64,000 nt of DNA, taken from assembly GCF_010993745.1 (NCBI RefSeq), contig NZ_WOTN01000001.1, positions 2,111,235-2,175,234 of the forward strand, given 5' to 3'. This stretch comes from Fodinicola acaciae (lineage in GTDB: Bacteria > Actinomycetota > Actinomycetes > Mycobacteriales > HKI-0501). The number at the start of each line of letters is the position of its first letter. Position 1 is the first letter of the stretch. The position numbers and the translations under genes were made by a program. The notes beneath the pieces are model-generated. The model searched no databases and had not been told where the DNA came from. It was given only the letters and a program-made list of their open reading frames with translations. Shown here one piece after another: positions 8,454 through 16,483 of this stretch.

Positions 8454-9156
8454 CTCCGGTCTTGTCGGTCACGAACTTCCGAAACGCGCGCGGAGCGAGC
8501 CAGCACAGCGCGGCGATCCACAGCAGCGGATAGCCGATCGCGTACGCCAGCTGCCACGCCGGCAGCTCGACCAGCCCAAAAGCTTTGGCCAGCAAGAAAA
8601 TCGGTCCGTCCGTGGGGATCAGGAAAAACAGCGGACTGTCGGACAGGCCGGTGACGTGAAACCACGGCTGCGCGACGATCGCGAGTGGCAGCATCGCCGG
8701 CAGGAACCAGTCGGTGACCGACGCGAACGGCAGCGCGGTGAGAAATCCGACCAGCAGCATCAGGATCGCCGACAGGCCGGTGCCCAGCACCACCAGCGGC
8801 AGGTTGACATCCAAGCCGTGCGTCGCCGTCACCACGAACACGGTCAGCACAACGGAAAGACCGGTCAGCGTGACGATTTTCGCGGCGAGATATTCGGCGA
8901 ACCGCAGCGGACTGGCAATCACCGCCGACAGCGTCCGCTCCGCTTTCTCGAAGAAAACCGCGCCGGCGATGAAGAAGTACGCGACGATGACCAGGTCACC
9001 CATGATCGCCGGCGGCTCGGCCGCGACGCGCAGGCCGGCCGGGATCGGCAGCAGCAAAGCCAACCACGCGACCGCCGAGAACGCCGCCGCGTAGAGAAAC
9101 CGATAGCGCAGCTGCAGGCGCAGATCCAGCCGCAGCGCAGCGGAAAACCGCCTCAT
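8446..9156 (-). CDS. ABC-2 type permease (fluoroquinolone-exporter-like)
   Basis: A 236-residue integral membrane protein beginning MRRFSAALRLDLRLQLRYRF, an amphipathic basic entry typical of ABC-2 permeases, followed by about six membrane segments. A conserved-looking cytoplasmic loop FFEKAERTLSAVIASPLR lies before the third segment; in this family it contacts the ATPase. It overlaps the ATPase gene by 4 bases (ATGA) and the next permease by 8 bases. It corresponds by position to the middle gene of the Rv2688c-2686c-like operon. Confidence 0.87.
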   Translation of the reverse strand: MRRFSAALRLDLRLQLRYRFLYAAAFSAVAWLALLLPIPAGLRVAAEPPAIMGDLVIVAYFFIAGAVFFEKAERTLSAVIASPLRFAEYLAAKIVTLTGLSVVLTVFVVTATHGLDVNLPLVVLGTGLSAILMLLVGFLTALPFASVTDWFLPAMLPLAIVAQPWFHVTGLSDSPLFFLIPTDGPIFLLAKAFGLVELPAWQLAYAIGYPLLWIAALCWLAPRAFRKFVTDKTGGA

Positions 9157-10058
9157 CGCAGGCTCCGGCCGGTCGTCTCGGTGAACACCTCGTCCAGCGA
9201 CGCTTCCTTGCTGTGGATGGTTTCCACGCGGTGACGGCGTACGACGTCAGCGAAATCGGCGTTGTCGGCCAGGCCGTCGAGCGGAAACTCGCGCTGCGTC
9301 ACCGCTCCACCGGAATCGCGGAACTCGACGCGTACGCGCCGCTGGCTGCGCTGCACCTTGAGCTCGCGCGGCGAGTCCATCGCCACGATCCGGCCGTCGA
9401 CCACGAACGCCACCCGGTCACACAACGCGTCCGCGGTCGCCATGTCGTGCGTGGTCAGGAAAATCGTCTTTCCCTCCGCCTGCTTGCGCAGGATGATCTC
9501 GCGTATCCGGCGCGCGTTGGTCGGATCCAGGCCGGAGGTCGGCTCGTCGAGGAACAGCAGGTCGGGGTCGTGCAGCAGCGCGCGTACGAACACCAGCCGC
9601 ATGGCCATTCCCTTGGAAAACCTGCCGACCCGGGTGTCCGCGGCGTCCGCCAGGCCGACCAGGTCCAGCAACGCCATCGGATCTGTGGTCGGCCGGTCGT
9701 ACAGGGAAGCGAAGAACCGCAGGTTTTCCAGCGCGGTCAGCTTCTGGTAGTGGTTGGGCAGCTCGAAGGACACGCCGACCCGCTGGTAGTAGTCGGCTCC
9801 CCAGGCCGCCGGATCCTTTCCCCACACCGAAACATCGCCGCCGTGACCGGTCAGCAGGCCGGTCAGGATCTTCTGGGTCGTCGACTTGCCGGCGCCGCTC
9901 GGGCCGAGAAATCCGAAGATCTCTCCTTTTCCGATGGTGAAATCCATCCCGCGTACGGCCGGCTCGGCCGCCTTCGGATAGCGGAACGTCAGCCCCCGCA
10001 CCGAAATCACGGTGTCCGTCCGTACGCGTTCGGTGACGCTCAACCGCGCCGTCGTCAT
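9153..10058 (-). CDS. ABC transporter ATP-binding protein of the drug-export operon
   Basis: A 301-residue nucleotide-binding subunit. Walker A GPSGAGKST is near residue 53, the signature reads RFSKGMAMRL, Walker B is LLFLDEPTSGLD and the switch histidine sits in FLTTHDMATAD. The C-terminal 80 residues form the extra domain common in drug-export ATPases of the CcmA/DrrA kind. It powers export through the permeases at 7695 and 8446. Its ATG overlaps the stop of the TetR gene (ATGA), so repressor and pump are made together, giving a self-limiting feedback loop. Confidence 0.93.
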   Translation of the reverse strand: MTTARLSVTERVRTDTVISVRGLTFRYPKAAEPAVRGMDFTIGKGEIFGFLGPSGAGKSTTQKILTGLLTGHGGDVSVWGKDPAAWGADYYQRVGVSFELPNHYQKLTALENLRFFASLYDRPTTDPMALLDLVGLADAADTRVGRFSKGMAMRLVFVRALLHDPDLLFLDEPTSGLDPTNARRIREIILRKQAEGKTIFLTTHDMATADALCDRVAFVVDGRIVAMDSPRELKVQRSQRRVRVEFRDSGGAVTQREFPLDGLADNADFADVVRRHRVETIHSKEASLDEVFTETTGRSLR

Positions 10059-10687
10059 GTCCTCTCGCCTCTCCAGCCGGTCCTCGTGAGACCGATCGCG
10101 ATGGTGTCGATCGTCTGGCCGACGATCGCGTCGTAATGCCGTGGATCGAGCTGATGGCGGTGGCTCGGCAGGAACAACGCGGCCTGCATGGCGCCGAGCA
10201 GCACCTCCGGGTCACCGTCGACGAGCTGGCCGTTTTCCTGTGCCCCCTTGATGAAGTCGGTAAGCGGCAGCATCGAGAGCTCGGCCATCCTGGCCGACTC
10301 GGCCGGGCTCAGCCGGCGGGCGACCGCGGCCAGCTCCTCCGGATGCGTGATCAGCCGGTGGTAGAGCGGGTCGTTTTCCAGGATGTCGACGGCATGGCGC
10401 AGAAACCGGCGGATCTTCTCGGTCGCGCACACGTCCGCGTCGAGGATCCGCCGGAGTTTTTCCTGCCGCTGCGGCGCTTCGCGCAGCATCAGGTCGAGAT
10501 AAAGCGACTCTTTGGACTCGTAGAAGGCATAGAAGCTGCTTTTGGCGATGCCGGCCGGCTTGACCAACTCGTCCAACGAGGTCTTGCGCAGCCCCTGTGT
10601 GGTGAACAGCCGCCGGCCGGCGGTCCGCAGCGCCTCGGTGATGGCGGCTCGCTCCGCCTGACCGAACCTGGCCGGCAACCGACCCAC
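10055..10687 (-). CDS. TetR-family repressor of the ABC export operon
   Basis: A 210-residue regulator. The helix-turn-helix is in residues 25-60 (GLRKTSLDELVKPAGIAKSSFYAFYESKE split over two helices), followed by an all-helical ligand-binding domain. It starts with GTG at 10687, supported by a purine-rich AGGCGGAG just upstream. A perfect 10-bp inverted repeat at 10695-10725, eight bases upstream of the start, is the obvious candidate operator, so it most likely represses its own operon until an exported drug or metabolite binds it. Confidence 0.92.
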   Translation of the reverse strand: MGRLPARFGQAERAAITEALRTAGRRLFTTQGLRKTSLDELVKPAGIAKSSFYAFYESKESLYLDLMLREAPQRQEKLRRILDADVCATEKIRRFLRHAVDILENDPLYHRLITHPEELAAVARRLSPAESARMAELSMLPLTDFIKGAQENGQLVDGDPEVLLGAMQAALFLPSHRHQLDPRHYDAIVGQTIDTIAIGLTRTGWRGERT

Positions 10688-10694
10688 CTCCGCC

Positions 10695-10725
10695 TCTGTG
10701 AACAGATTGGTTTTTTGTTCACAGA
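10695..10725 (-). promoter_or_regulatory. TetR operator candidate with perfect 10-bp arms
   Basis: TCTGTGAACA (10695-10704) is exactly complementary to TGTTCACAGA (10716-10725), with an 11-base AT-rich spacer. It sits directly upstream of the GTG of the TetR gene and would overlap the promoter or the 5' leader. Its position and symmetry fit autorepression of the tetR-ABC operon. Confidence 0.7.
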
Positions 10726-10765
10726 CGACCGTACGCCTGCCTCGTCACGGCGGCAAGCGAGATCG

Positions 10766-10963
10766 CTACTCAGCCGTGAGCGGCATGGTGTATTCGGCCT
10801 TGTCGTCGTTGAGCAAGGTGACCTGCGTGGCGCCGGCTTCGGCCAGCGACTGCCAGTTGAGGCCGAGCCAGGTCTCCGCGTCGGACTGGCTGCTGAAGGT
10901 CCCCGCGTCCGGCCCGTCCACGACCGTGCCGTCCGCCGCCTCGTACCGCCAGGTCCAGTTCAT
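10766..10963 (-). CDS. small conserved actinobacterial protein, unknown function
   Basis: A 65-residue soluble, acidic protein beginning MNWTWRYEAADGTVVDGPD and containing FSSQSDAETWLGLNWQ. I recognise the pattern (W-x-W-R-Y near the start, SDAExWxG in the middle) from short actinobacterial proteins without known function. The start is ATG 10963, chosen because GGAGGG lies five bases upstream; the frame extends 7 codons further without a ribosome binding site. This ATG overlaps the stop of an even smaller ORF (10960-11073) as ATGA, so the two are translationally coupled. Confidence 0.75.
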   Translation of the reverse strand: MNWTWRYEAADGTVVDGPDAGTFSSQSDAETWLGLNWQSLAEAGATQVTLLNDDKAEYTMPLTAE

Positions 10964-11073
10964 CGACCCTCCAACTCGCGCCATGCCGTCTCGGCAACCC
11001 TAGCTAAGAGGTCGCGCAGATAGCGGAGCAGGCGATAGCCGAGCCCAGGCGCCGCCTGGATCTCGACTCTCAC
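10960..11073 (-). CDS. 37-residue amphipathic small protein, coupled to the 65-residue gene
   Basis: A short frame starting with GTG at 11073: MRVEIQAAPGLGYRLLRYLRD followed by a helical LLARVAETAWRELEGR tail. Evidence that it is real: a strong purine-rich AAGGGG stands five bases before the GTG, the stop overlaps the ATG of the next gene as ATGA, and the third positions follow the genome's G/C habit. The sequence could form one amphipathic helix. Against: it is tiny and I know no family. A long inverted repeat (11002-11019 with 11086-11103) begins upstream and ends inside it. Confidence 0.45.
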   Translation of the reverse strand: MRVEIQAAPGLGYRLLRYLRDLLARVAETAWRELEGR

Positions 11074-11103
11074 CCATTCCCCTTCCTGCGCGACCTCTAA
11101 GCT
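11002..11103. repeat. Long inverted repeat spanning the start of the small ORF
   Basis: Bases 11002-11019 and 11086-11103 are complementary at 17 of 18 positions (AGCTAAGAGGTCGCGCAG against CTGCGCGACCTCTAAGCT). The 66-base interior contains a second small hairpin CCAGGC-GCC-GCCTGG near 11046-11060. One arm lies just upstream of cobT on the plus strand and upstream of the 37-residue ORF on the minus strand; the other is inside that ORF. It may be a shared regulatory structure or the two ends of a small mobile sequence. Confidence 0.5.
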
Positions 11104-11109
11104 GCCGTT

Positions 11110-12132
11110 GTGACGGCTGAGCAGCTTGAGGACAACCCGTTCGACGGTCTGGCGATCGACCTGCCGGACCTGGCGGCTTTCCAGGCACTGCACGGCGGAT
11201 CGTCCACCGTCGACCGGCCGTACGGTGACCTGGCGGCCGGATTGCGCTGGGTCGCGACCGTACGCGGCGGCCGGCGGTCGCCCTTCGAGCGGATCCAGGC
11301 CGTGGTGCTGGCCGCCGACCACGGCATCGCCGCGCACCGGGTGTCGGTGTACGAGCCCGCCGTCTCGACCGAGCGTACGAAGGCGGCGCTGTCCGGCGCC
11401 TCGCCGCTCAACCTGCTGGCCGAGAAGGCCGGCGCGCGGCTGGCCATCCTCGATGTCGGTCTGGACGCCGAGCCGCTCGGTGAGCCGTCGGCGAAGCGGA
11501 TCCGGCGCGGCAGCGGCGTACTCGGGGCCGAGGACGCGCTGACCGCCGACGAGGTGGCCGCCGCGATCGGGCTCGGCCGGTCGCTGGCCGACACCTACGT
11601 GGACGAAGGCGCCGACCTGATCGTGCCGTGTGTCGTCGGCGTCGGCTCGTCGACCCCGGCCGCCACGCTGGTCGCGGCAGTGCTCGGCGACGAGCCGGCG
11701 GCGATGACCGGCCGCGGCAGCGGGATCGACGACAACGCGTGGATGCGCAAGTGCGCGGCGATCCGCGACGGGCTGCGGCGCGCGCGTTCCCGGCCGGCCG
11801 ACCCGGCGGGCATGCTCGCGGCCGCCGGTGGCGTCGACATCGCCGTGACGACCGGCCTGGTGCTGCAGGCGGCGCATCGGCGTACGCCGGTGCTGCTGGA
11901 CGGTCTCACCGTGCTCGCCGCCGCGCTGGTGGCCTCCGAGGTGTCCTACGCCGGCACCGACTGGTGGTGGGCTCCGCAGGCCGGCGACGATCCGGCGGAG
12001 ACGAAGGCCACCGACGCGCTGCACCTGACCGACCCGGCCGGCCACCTGAAACTGCGGCTCGGCGACGGCGCTGGCGCGCTGGCCGTCGTACCACTCCTGC
12101 AGTCGCTGCTCACCCTCGCCGCTCGCACCTGA
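11110..12132 (+). CDS. cobT: nicotinate-nucleotide-dimethylbenzimidazole phosphoribosyltransferase, divergent
   Basis: A 340-residue protein of the CobT family, which moves phosphoribose from nicotinate mononucleotide to dimethylbenzimidazole for the lower loop of cobalamin. Family text is clear: AADHGIA, RRGSGVLGAEDALT, GRGSGIDDNAWMRKCAAIRD, RRTPVLLDGLTV. Three usually invariant parts differ. The N-terminal LTKPPGSLG-type loop is replaced by STVDRPYGDL, the GIGNTT loop by GVGSSTP, and the catalytic Glu of GEGxGA by Asp319 (LGDGAGA). It sits where cobT is expected relative to gcvT and pepA in actinobacteria. Start is GTG 11110. Activity may be altered. Confidence 0.85.
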   Translation: MTAEQLEDNPFDGLAIDLPDLAAFQALHGGSSTVDRPYGDLAAGLRWVATVRGGRRSPFERIQAVVLAADHGIAAHRVSVYEPAVSTERTKAALSGASPLNLLAEKAGARLAILDVGLDAEPLGEPSAKRIRRGSGVLGAEDALTADEVAAAIGLGRSLADTYVDEGADLIVPCVVGVGSSTPAATLVAAVLGDEPAAMTGRGSGIDDNAWMRKCAAIRDGLRRARSRPADPAGMLAAAGGVDIAVTTGLVLQAAHRRTPVLLDGLTVLAAALVASEVSYAGTDWWWAPQAGDDPAETKATDALHLTDPAGHLKLRLGDGAGALAVVPLLQSLLTLAART

Positions 12133-12133
12133 C

Positions 12134-12649
12134 TCAGAGGTCGCGAGCGGCGCGCGCCGCTGGCGTGAGCCAGCGGTCCAGGCGCTTGAGGAAAGCGATG
12201 ATCGCGGCGCCGTGCGCGGCACGAAACACGGTACTGGCCCGGATGAGGTCCAACTCGTTGGCGGCGGTCAGCTCGGCGAAATCGCGCAGCTGCCGCTGGG
12301 CCGGCTGGAATGTCTCGCCGGTGAAACGGTCGCGGAACCCGACCTGGTCGCGGTCCAGCGTCGGATAGGTGACGCCGCGGTCGCAGCTGGCGTAGAAGTA
12401 GACCAGCTCCTCGGCTTCGGCCCCGATGACCGTACGCAGCCGGTCGCGCCGGTCCACCGGCATCAGCGACTCGGCGAAGCCGTCCGTGCCGTAAAACGCG
12501 TGCGCCTGGCCGGCCACCCGCAAAGCCGGCCGCGCACCCCACTCGCCCAACACCTCACCGACCCGCTCGAGATGCGCGAGCAACGTGCCACCGGGATGCG
12601 CGATCCGGTCGGCACCGTGCGCCATCAACAGATCGCGTACGGCCTCCAT
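12134..12649 (-). CDS. DUF6817-like protein
   Basis: A 171-residue soluble protein. The N-terminal half has HGADRIAHPGGTLLAHLERV and later HAFYGTDGF, with spaced histidines reminiscent of an HD-like metal site; I associate this pattern with DUF6817 domain proteins, which have no assigned function. Start ATG 12649 is chosen for its strong GGAAGGAG ribosome binding site; an upstream start at 12673 lacks one. It converges with cobT with one base between the stops, so the two may interfere at the 3' ends. Confidence 0.7.
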   Translation of the reverse strand: MEAVRDLLMAHGADRIAHPGGTLLAHLERVGEVLGEWGARPALRVAGQAHAFYGTDGFAESLMPVDRRDRLRTVIGAEAEELVYFYASCDRGVTYPTLDRDQVGFRDRFTGETFQPAQRQLRDFAELTAANELDLIRASTVFRAAHGAAIIAFLKRLDRWLTPAARAARDL

Positions 12650-12729
12650 GTCCGCTCCTTCCGTCGGGTCCATCCTGGGTCCTCGACGGCGGCCGGTGTG
12701 GCTGGTGCCAGATATCCCACCTGGCCGGA

Positions 12730-13545
12730 TCAGGGTGGGGTCGGCTCCTGGCCGGCCGGCGACTGCGGCGGCGCCGACGGCGAGACGGTCGGCGACTGCG
12801 GCGTGGACGGCGTGGGGCTCGGCGTCCTCGACGGTGTCGGTATGGACGACGGCGTCGGACTCGGCGTCGACTCCGGGCTCCTGGACTGCGCCGGCGACCT
12901 GTCCTCACTCGGCCGGCGGTCGAAATCGCCCTGCTGCGGAGCATGACCGCCGCCGATGCTCGTACCACCGTCCGGCCGGCCGTGTAGCAGCGACGACAAC
13001 GAGCCGCCGCCGATCAGCTCAGCCGCCACCACGACGCCGGTGCTGAGCACGAAAACGATCGCCGCCACGACGGCGATCCGCGGCCACGGCAGTCGCTTGA
13101 ACAGCGTGAGCCAGCGATTGGCGACCGGCTCGGGTGGCGGTGCGTCCGGCGGCGACCAGAGCTTGCCGGACGGATCTGTCAGCTTCGGCAGCAGCGTGGT
13201 CTCGTCGGCCGGCCGCGGCGCGCCGGCTCCGCGAACGTTGCTCGGCCGCCGGTTGGACGGCTTGTCCTCCGGCACGACGCGCAGGTTGGACAGCGCCTGC
13301 ACCGGTACGACCTTGCGCAGCCGCTCGTTGGTGCTGCGCAACCACAACTTGTAGATCGACGTGCCGACGGTGATGATCACCGAGCCGAGCGCCGCGCCGA
13401 TCAGGGTGCCGGCGACGCCGAGATACGACGCCGCCACCGCAGACGTCACCGCCGCGAGCGCGCCGCCGAGCACCTGCGAAAAACTCAAATCCAGCCGTTC
13501 CCTCAGGGACGGCTTCGGCGTTTCCTCGTCTTTCCGTGCTGTCAT
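12730..13545 (-). CDS. membrane protein with Ser/Thr/Pro-rich exported tail, unknown function
   Basis: A 271-residue protein I do not recognise. Residues 1-20 are charged and cytoplasmic-looking; residues 22-70 hold two short hydrophobic, Ala/Gly-rich helices; 71-150 is a basic, proline-rich linker; about 153-178 is a strong membrane segment (IAVVAAIVFVLSTGVVVAAE). The last 80 residues, after a Gly-rich stretch, are almost only Ser, Pro and Thr in SPSPTPS-type repeats, a cell-wall-spanning or surface stalk. It precedes DUF6817 on the same strand at 80 bases distance. Confidence 0.75.
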   Translation of the reverse strand: MTARKDEETPKPSLRERLDLSFSQVLGGALAAVTSAVAASYLGVAGTLIGAALGSVIITVGTSIYKLWLRSTNERLRKVVPVQALSNLRVVPEDKPSNRRPSNVRGAGAPRPADETTLLPKLTDPSGKLWSPPDAPPPEPVANRWLTLFKRLPWPRIAVVAAIVFVLSTGVVVAAELIGGGSLSSLLHGRPDGGTSIGGGHAPQQGDFDRRPSEDRSPAQSRSPESTPSPTPSSIPTPSRTPSPTPSTPQSPTVSPSAPPQSPAGQEPTPP

Positions 13546-13635
13546 GGTCCTTTACGGGTTGCCGCGATCACTTCAGTTAATTCATCGAACGGAACTCCCC
13601 CTCATGTTCCACGATGTGAGTGAACGCACCAATTC

Positions 13636-14748
13636 CTAACGTACGTGCGACGGCACGAAAGGTGGAGTCGTCACGATCATCGCCTGGCGGCGGCCGCGTA
13701 CGTCCACCTCGACCTCGTCACCGGCTTTCACACCGGCGGCGGTGTCGATCAACGCCAGCCCAATGCCGGTTTTCAACGTCGGCGAGAACGTGCCGCTGGT
13801 GACCTCGCCGACGACGGTGTCGCCGGCCAGCACCTGCATGTGCGCGCGCGGAATGCCGCGACCGACCGCTTTCAGACCGGTCAGCCGGCGGCGTGGCGCC
13901 GGCCGCTCGGCGACCAGCACGTCGCGGCCCCAGAACGCCGGCTTGTCCCAGCCGACTGCCCAGGCCGACCGGCCCTGCACCGGCGTGATGTCCAGCGACA
14001 GGTCCTGGCCGTGCAGCGGATAACCCATCTCGGTGCGCAGCGTGTCGCGCGCACCGAGGCCGGCACGGCGTACGCCGAGCGGCTCACCGGCCGCCAGCAG
14101 CGCGTCCCACACCTCGACCGTGTGCTCGACCGGGATCACCAGCTCGTAACCGTGCTCGCCGGTGTAGCCGGTGCGGCACACGACGATCTCCGCGCCGGCC
14201 ACCGCACTTTCCACGAAAGACATGTAGTCGTGGCCGGACGGCACGTCGAGCTTGCCCAGCAGCTCGGCCGACTTCGGCCCCTGCACGGCGATGACACCGT
14301 ATGCCTCGTGCCGGTCGAGCACGTCGACACCGCTTGGCGCGGCCGCCTGCAGCCGGCGTACGACCTCGGCCGTGTTGGCCGCGTTGGGCACCAGGAAAAC
14401 GTGGTCGGGACCGTACAGGTAGGCGATCATGTCGTCGACGACACCGCCGGTCGGGTCGTCGCAGCACAGCGTGTACTGCGCCTGGCCGGGACCGATCTTG
14501 CCGAGGTCGGCGGTGAGGCAGCCGTTGACGAAGTCGGCGGCACCTGGTCCGCGTACGGTCGCCTTGCCCAGATGGGACACGTCGAAGACCCCGACGGCCT
14601 CCCGTACGGCCGTGTGCTCGGCGATGACACCGCCGCCGGCGTACTCGATCGGCATCTCCCAGCCGCCGAAGTCGGCGATCTTGGCGCCGGCTTCGACGTG
14701 GCGTGCGTGCAACGGAGAGCGGCGCAGCTGGCCGTTTGTGGCAGTCAT
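13636..14748 (-). CDS. gcvT: glycine cleavage system aminomethyltransferase (T protein)
   Basis: A 370-residue enzyme that takes the aminomethyl group from lipoylated H protein and passes it to tetrahydrofolate, releasing ammonia. It begins [21 protein letters not shown] and shows the family text [39 protein letters not shown] and [14 protein letters not shown]. The start is ATG 14748; the longer frame has no family match upstream. No gcvH or gcvP is in the window. The gene lies back to back with the aminopeptidase (62 bases apart), a pairing also seen in mycobacteria as Rv2211c-Rv2213. There is no room for a glycine riboswitch upstream. Confidence 0.95.
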   Translation of the reverse strand: MTATNGQLRRSPLHARHVEAGAKIADFGGWEMPIEYAGGGVIAEHTAVREAVGVFDVSHLGKATVRGPGAADFVNGCLTADLGKIGPGQAQYTLCCDDPTGGVVDDMIAYLYGPDHVFLVPNAANTAEVVRRLQAAAPSGVDVLDRHEAYGVIAVQGPKSAELLGKLDVPSGHDYMSFVESAVAGAEIVVCRTGYTGEHGYELVIPVEHTVEVWDALLAAGEPLGVRRAGLGARDTLRTEMGYPLHGQDLSLDITPVQGRSAWAVGWDKPAFWGRDVLVAERPAPRRRLTGLKAVGRGIPRAHMQVLAGDTVVGEVTSGTFSPTLKTGIGLALIDTAAGVKAGDEVEVDVRGRRQAMIVTTPPFVPSHVR

Positions 14749-14810
14749 GTCCGCGAACGTAACCCACCGTCGGTCCGCCTGCGCAAACGCGTCCATCTAC
14801 GATAGCTGCC

Positions 14811-16319
14811 GTGATCCGACTCGATCTTGCCGCCGACTCCCCCGCCACCGTGAAAGCCGACGCGGTGGTGATCGGCATCCACTCCGTCGCCGACGAGGAC
14901 GCGATCGTGCTCGCCGCCGGCGCGGAGAGTGTCGACAAGGCCCTCGGCGGCACGCTCGCGCGGACGTTGCGGCAGCTCGGCGCGACCGGGTCGGCTGGTG
15001 AGGTGACCAAGCTTGCCAGCCTCGGCGCCACCACCGCGCCGGTCGTGGCCACCGTCGGTCTCGGTGCCGAGCCGGACGAGGATGAGATCGAGCTCGACGT
15101 GCTGCGGCGTGCCGCCGGCGCGGTCGTACGCGCGCTGAAAGGCACCGGTCACGCGGCCGTGGCGCTGCCGTACGCGAGCCTCGACGCCCTCGGCGCGGTC
15201 GCCGAGGGCGCGCAGCTCGGCGGCTATGAGTTCGCCGCGTACAAGACGCCGCCACCAAACGGTCAGAAGGAGCCGCTCGAGCGGCTCACCCTGCTGACCG
15301 CCGACAAGGCCGCCAAGGCCGAGATCGAGCGCGCCAACACGGTCGCCGAGGCGGTGCTGCGGGCGCGCGACTGGGTCAACGTCCCCGGCAACCTGCTGCG
15401 GCCGCCGGCGCTGGCCGAGGCGATGTCCGAGGCGGTCAGCGGCAGTGGCGCGAAGGTCGAGGTGCTCGACGAGAAGGCACTGCGCGCCGGCGGCTACGGC
15501 GGCATCCTGGCCGTCGGCGAAGGCAGCGAGGCACCGCCGCGGCTGGTCCGCGTCACGTACGCGCCGCGTGGCGCCAAAAAACACGTGGCGCTGGTCGGCA
15601 AGGGGATCACCTTCGACACCGGCGGCATCTCGATCAAGCCGCTGGCCGGCATGGGGAAGATGAAGAGCGACATGGCCGGCGCCGCGGCGGTCGTCAACAC
15701 GATCGTCGCCGCCGCTCTTCTGAAGCTGAAGGTGAAGATCACCGCGTACGCGCCGCTGGCCGAGAACATGCTCTCCGGCTCGGCGTATCGACCGGGTGAC
15801 GTCGTGACGATGTACGGCGGCAAGACCGTCGAGATCATCAACACCGACGCGGAAGGCCGGATGGTGCTCGGCGACGCGATCGCACGCGCGGCGGAGGACG
15901 ACCCGGACTACCTGGTCGAGACCTCGACGCTGACCGGCGGCCAGGTGGTCGCGCTCGGCAACCGCACCAGCGGTGTCATGGGGTCGGAGGAGTTTCGTAC
16001 GCGGGTCGTGGAGACCGGCGACCGAGTCGGCGAGAACATGTGGCCGATGCCGCTGCCGGAGGACGTACGCAGCGGCATGGACTCACCGATCGCCGACGTG
16101 TCGCAGACCAACAACGCCGGCGAGCGCGCCGGTCACATGCTGCAGGGTGGCGCGTTCCTGGCCGAGTACGTGCCGGAAGGCCTGGACTGGGCGCACATCG
16201 ACATCGCCGGCCCGAGCTACCACTCCGGCGGCGCGTACGGCTATGTGGTGGCCGGCGGCACCGGCGTACCGGTGCGGACGCTGCTGGCGCTGCTCACCGA
16301 CATCGCTACCGAGTCCTAG
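14811..16319 (+). CDS. pepA: leucyl aminopeptidase, family M17
   Basis: A 502-residue two-metal aminopeptidase that removes N-terminal residues from peptides; family members also process glutathione conjugates. The C-terminal catalytic half has GKGITFDTGGISIKP, metal-binding MKSDMAGAA and the hallmark NTDAEGR at residues 344-350. The N-terminal third is the variable alpha/beta domain. Start is GTG 14811. It is followed by a 23-bp hairpin at 16417. Confidence 0.95.
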   Translation: MIRLDLAADSPATVKADAVVIGIHSVADEDAIVLAAGAESVDKALGGTLARTLRQLGATGSAGEVTKLASLGATTAPVVATVGLGAEPDEDEIELDVLRRAAGAVVRALKGTGHAAVALPYASLDALGAVAEGAQLGGYEFAAYKTPPPNGQKEPLERLTLLTADKAAKAEIERANTVAEAVLRARDWVNVPGNLLRPPALAEAMSEAVSGSGAKVEVLDEKALRAGGYGGILAVGEGSEAPPRLVRVTYAPRGAKKHVALVGKGITFDTGGISIKPLAGMGKMKSDMAGAAAVVNTIVAAALLKLKVKITAYAPLAENMLSGSAYRPGDVVTMYGGKTVEIINTDAEGRMVLGDAIARAAEDDPDYLVETSTLTGGQVVALGNRTSGVMGSEEFRTRVVETGDRVGENMWPMPLPEDVRSGMDSPIADVSQTNNAGERAGHMLQGGAFLAEYVPEGLDWAHIDIAGPSYHSGGAYGYVVAGGTGVPVRTLLALLTDIATES

Positions 16320-16416
16320 GCCCACCAAAACAATCGGAATCCAATTGCGTCTTCCGATGGGGTCTGACCTGCGGCTTTATCTTCCGGGGTGACATTCGGG
16401 CCCTGCTTTTGGTGCC
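16320..16416. other. Intergenic stretch with a minor dyad
   Basis: Between the aminopeptidase stop and the large hairpin the DNA is less GC-rich and non-coding. A small inverted repeat TCGGAA/TTCCGA near 16334-16356 could be a weak extra terminator hairpin. Nothing else is visible. Confidence 0.3.
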
Positions 16417-16473
16417 CGTTTGTCACCTTGTCGACCGCGTACGCGCCAGTCGCGGTCAACAAGGTGACAAACG
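16417..16473. terminator. 23-bp hairpin between convergent genes
   Basis: Bases 16417-16439 pair with 16451-16473 at 22 of 23 positions, loop of 11 bases. The arms contain CGTTTGTCACCTTGT and its complement. It lies between the stops of the aminopeptidase (16319) and the leftward acyl-CoA synthetase (16484) and so can stop both transcripts. Confidence 0.85.
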
Positions 16474-16483
16474 CGCAAACCGG

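Noticed and set aside
11097-12222. Long minus-strand frame across cobT
   Set aside because: Antisense artefact of cobT; only its last 38 codons (10960-11073), which lie outside cobT and have their own ribosome binding site, were kept as a separate small ORF.
14749-14810. Glycine riboswitch upstream of gcvT
   Set aside because: Only 62 bases separate gcvT from the divergent aminopeptidase and no aptamer-like sequence is visible.
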